Translations under genes and position numbers: made by a program
The notes under the pieces: generated by a model
What the model was told of the DNA's origin: nothing
The model's input: the letters and a program-made list of their open reading frames with translations, nothing else
Databases searched by the model: none
In this document: one piece after another, positions 4,788-5,957 of the stretch
How positions within the stretch are numbered: position 1 is the first letter of the stretch
Layout: every line of letters starts with the position of its first letter
Source: Patescibacteria group bacterium
Lineage (GTDB): Bacteria > Patescibacteria > Paceibacteria > UBA6257 > 2-01-FULL-56-20
NCBI GenBank assembly: GCA_023484365.1
Contig: JAMDBA010000046.1
Span: forward strand, 1 to 5,957
Reading direction: 5' to 3'
DNA length: 5,957 nt

Positions 4788-5867
4788 ATGGAAGAAATAA
4801 ATTATAAAGATAAATTAAACGATCTCTTGACTGCCACCGCCAAACAAAACGCCTCCGATTTACATATCACGGTTGGCCGCCGGCCCACTATTAGGGTTGA
4901 CGGAATTTTGGTTTCGCTTGAACAAGAACCGATTTTAACCGCCGAAATGGCGCAAGGGATAATTTACGAACTTTTAACTTCTGATCAAAAAACCAGGCTT
5001 GAAAAAGATAAGCAAATAGATTTTGCCTATAGTTTTGAAGAGAGGGCGCGTTTTAGGATAAATGTTTATTATCAAAGGGGTTACTTAGCGGCCGCACTGC
5101 GTTTAATTCCCACTCAAATAAAAACAGTTGAAGAACTCGGTCTGCCCCCGATCGTTCACGACTTTACTAAGCTGTCGCAAGGATTTATTTTGGTTGTTGG
5201 TCCGGCCGGTCACGGCAAATCAACGACTTTAGCCGCCATTCTTGACGAAATTAATCACAACCGGACAGACCACATTATCACCATTGAAGATCCGATAGAA
5301 TATCTTTTCGTTCAGGATCGCTGTTTAATTTCACAAAGGGAGGTTGGCAATGACGTGCCTACTTTTGAAGACGGATTACGAACGGTTTTACGGCAAGATC
5401 CGGACGTGGTGATGATTGGTGAAATGCGAGACAGCAATTCTATCGCTACAGCGATGACTTCCGCCGAAACCGGCCACTTGGTTTTTTCCACCCTCCACAC
5501 CAATTCAGCTTCTCAAACTATTGACCGAATCATTGATTCTTTCCCGCCCGAACAGCAAAGCCAAATAATTTCTCAGCTCGCTTCCACTTTGGTTGCCATA
5601 GTCTCTGAAAGACTTTTGCCAAAATTAAATGGCGGCCGAACGCCGGCGACTGAAATCATGCTGGTCAATTCCGCTATTCGCAATCTCATCCGTGAAAAGA
5701 AAATTTATCAGATTGATTTGGTTATTGAAACTTCAATGCAGGAAGGAATGGTCTCATTGAATCATTCCTTGGCAAATCTTGTCGCTAAAAATGAAGTCTC
5801 CTTAGAGGATGCCGAAATGTACTCTCTGAATCCGGCCGAACTTAGAATTCTTTTGGAGAAAATGTAA
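4788..5867 (+). CDS. pilT: Type IV pilus retraction ATPase PilT
   Basis: The 359-residue product is a complete twitching-motility ATPase that drives pilus retraction by pilin depolymerisation. Its short N2 domain begins with ASDLHITVGRRPTIRVDG (22-39). Next come Walker A GPAGHGKSTT (138-147), Asp box TIEDPIEYLF (165-174), Walker B QDPDVVMIGEMRD (203-215, Glu212) and the His box region AETGHLVFSTLHTNSA (226-241, His237). The PilT-specific AIRNLIREKKIYQI (296-309) is close to the conserved AIRNLIRE motif. It has no tetracysteine zinc site and no MshEN domain, separating it from PilB. The Walker A loop deviates from the usual GPTGSGKST at two variable positions; the Lys and Ser ligands are kept. 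The start at 4788 follows an extended -10 by six bases, with no Shine-Dalgarno sequence. pilC begins 19 nt after its stop. PilU is the alternative, but a single retraction ATPase beside pilB is normally PilT. Confidence 0.95.
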   Translation: MEEINYKDKLNDLLTATAKQNASDLHITVGRRPTIRVDGILVSLEQEPILTAEMAQGIIYELLTSDQKTRLEKDKQIDFAYSFEERARFRINVYYQRGYLAAALRLIPTQIKTVEELGLPPIVHDFTKLSQGFILVVGPAGHGKSTTLAAILDEINHNRTDHIITIEDPIEYLFVQDRCLISQREVGNDVPTFEDGLRTVLRQDPDVVMIGEMRDSNSIATAMTSAETGHLVFSTLHTNSASQTIDRIIDSFPPEQQSQIISQLASTLVAIVSERLLPKLNGGRTPATEIMLVNSAIRNLIREKKIYQIDLVIETSMQEGMVSLNHSLANLVAKNEVSLEDAEMYSLNPAELRILLEKM

Positions 5868-5886
5868 TTCTTCATAAATTTAATAA

Positions 5887-5957
5887 ATGAAATTTAAATA
5901 TCAAGCAAGGACAAAAAGCGGAGAGCTGCAGGCGGGCAACGTTGAGGCTCCCGATAA
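5887..5957 (+). CDS. pilC: Type IV pilus platform protein PilC, N-terminal fragment (runs off window)
   Basis: Only 23 complete codons are visible (MKFKYQARTKSGELQAGNVE and three more), open to the window edge. The pattern F-x-Y-x-A-R-x-x-x-G-x-x-x-x-G-x-V-E is the characteristic start of PilC/GspF inner-membrane platform proteins, on which PilB and PilT act. The position 19 nt after pilT matches the common order pilB-pilT-pilC. No Shine-Dalgarno sequence precedes the ATG. The fragment is short, but signature and context agree. Confidence 0.85.
   Translation, partial: MKFKYQARTKSGELQAGNVEAPD

Noticed and set aside
5312..5503. Open frame on the minus strand inside pilT
   Set aside because: It is antisense to the Walker B and His-box codons of pilT, and its composition follows from those conserved motifs.
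1..5957. A new mobile, defence or CRISPR-like system
   Set aside because: No direct repeat array, transposase, integrase, toxin-antitoxin pair or phage gene is visible; every sizeable ORF fits a T4P or competence role.

Overview
The window holds most of a type IV pilus (T4P) assembly operon read on the + strand. The order is pilM, pilN, pilO, a small membrane protein with a PilP-like tail, pilB, pilT and the first codons of pilC. A fragment of a comF-type competence gene is read divergently off the left edge. The inner-membrane composition (actin-like PilM, single-pass PilN and PilO, extension and retraction ATPases, platform PilC), the lack of a pilQ secretin after the PilP-like gene, the moderate-to-low GC content with very AT-rich gaps, and the lack of Shine-Dalgarno sequences before any start suggest a Patescibacteria/CPR bacterium (Parcubacteria- or Microgenomates-like), presumably monoderm. 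This is inferred from gene content and style; no rRNA or marker gene is present. No ORF has an in-frame TGA and pilN ends in TGA, so the standard bacterial code applies and the recoded Gracilibacteria/Absconditabacteria code is unlikely.

Layout: 1-210 (minus) is the N-terminal zinc-ribbon part of a ComF/ComFC-like protein, open at the window edge. 211-259 is a very short divergent promoter region. 260-1354 is pilM. 1392-1967 is pilN, overlapping pilO (1964-2539) by an ATGA. 2547-2834 is the small PilP-like gene. 2835-2944 is a 110-bp AT-rich gap with a weak hairpin and a -10-like box. 2945-4663 is pilB. 4664-4787 is a 124-bp gap with an AT-rich inverted repeat and an extended -10 box set so that pilT would be leaderless. 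4788-5867 is pilT. 5887 to the edge is the start of pilC.

How the genes fit together: PilM in the cytoplasm should connect the PilN/PilO membrane pair, probably together with the small PilP-like protein, to the motor. PilB powers pilus extension, PilT powers retraction, and both act on PilC. ComF-type proteins act in natural competence, so the divergent pairing suggests that this pilus takes up DNA.

Most unusual points: (1) a perfect 26-bp inverted repeat joins the first bases of the window, inside comF, to the phosphate-1 codons of pilM. It looks more like a foldback or chimeric contig end than biology, and it replaces the expected comF sequence. (2) PilN lacks the N-terminal INLLP-type motif that docks PilM. 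(3) A 95-residue membrane protein ends in a PilP-like GRPNPF motif. (4) Starts appear SD-free, with -10 boxes very close to the ATG. The window otherwise looks like a conventional T4P locus, and I see no wholly new system in it.
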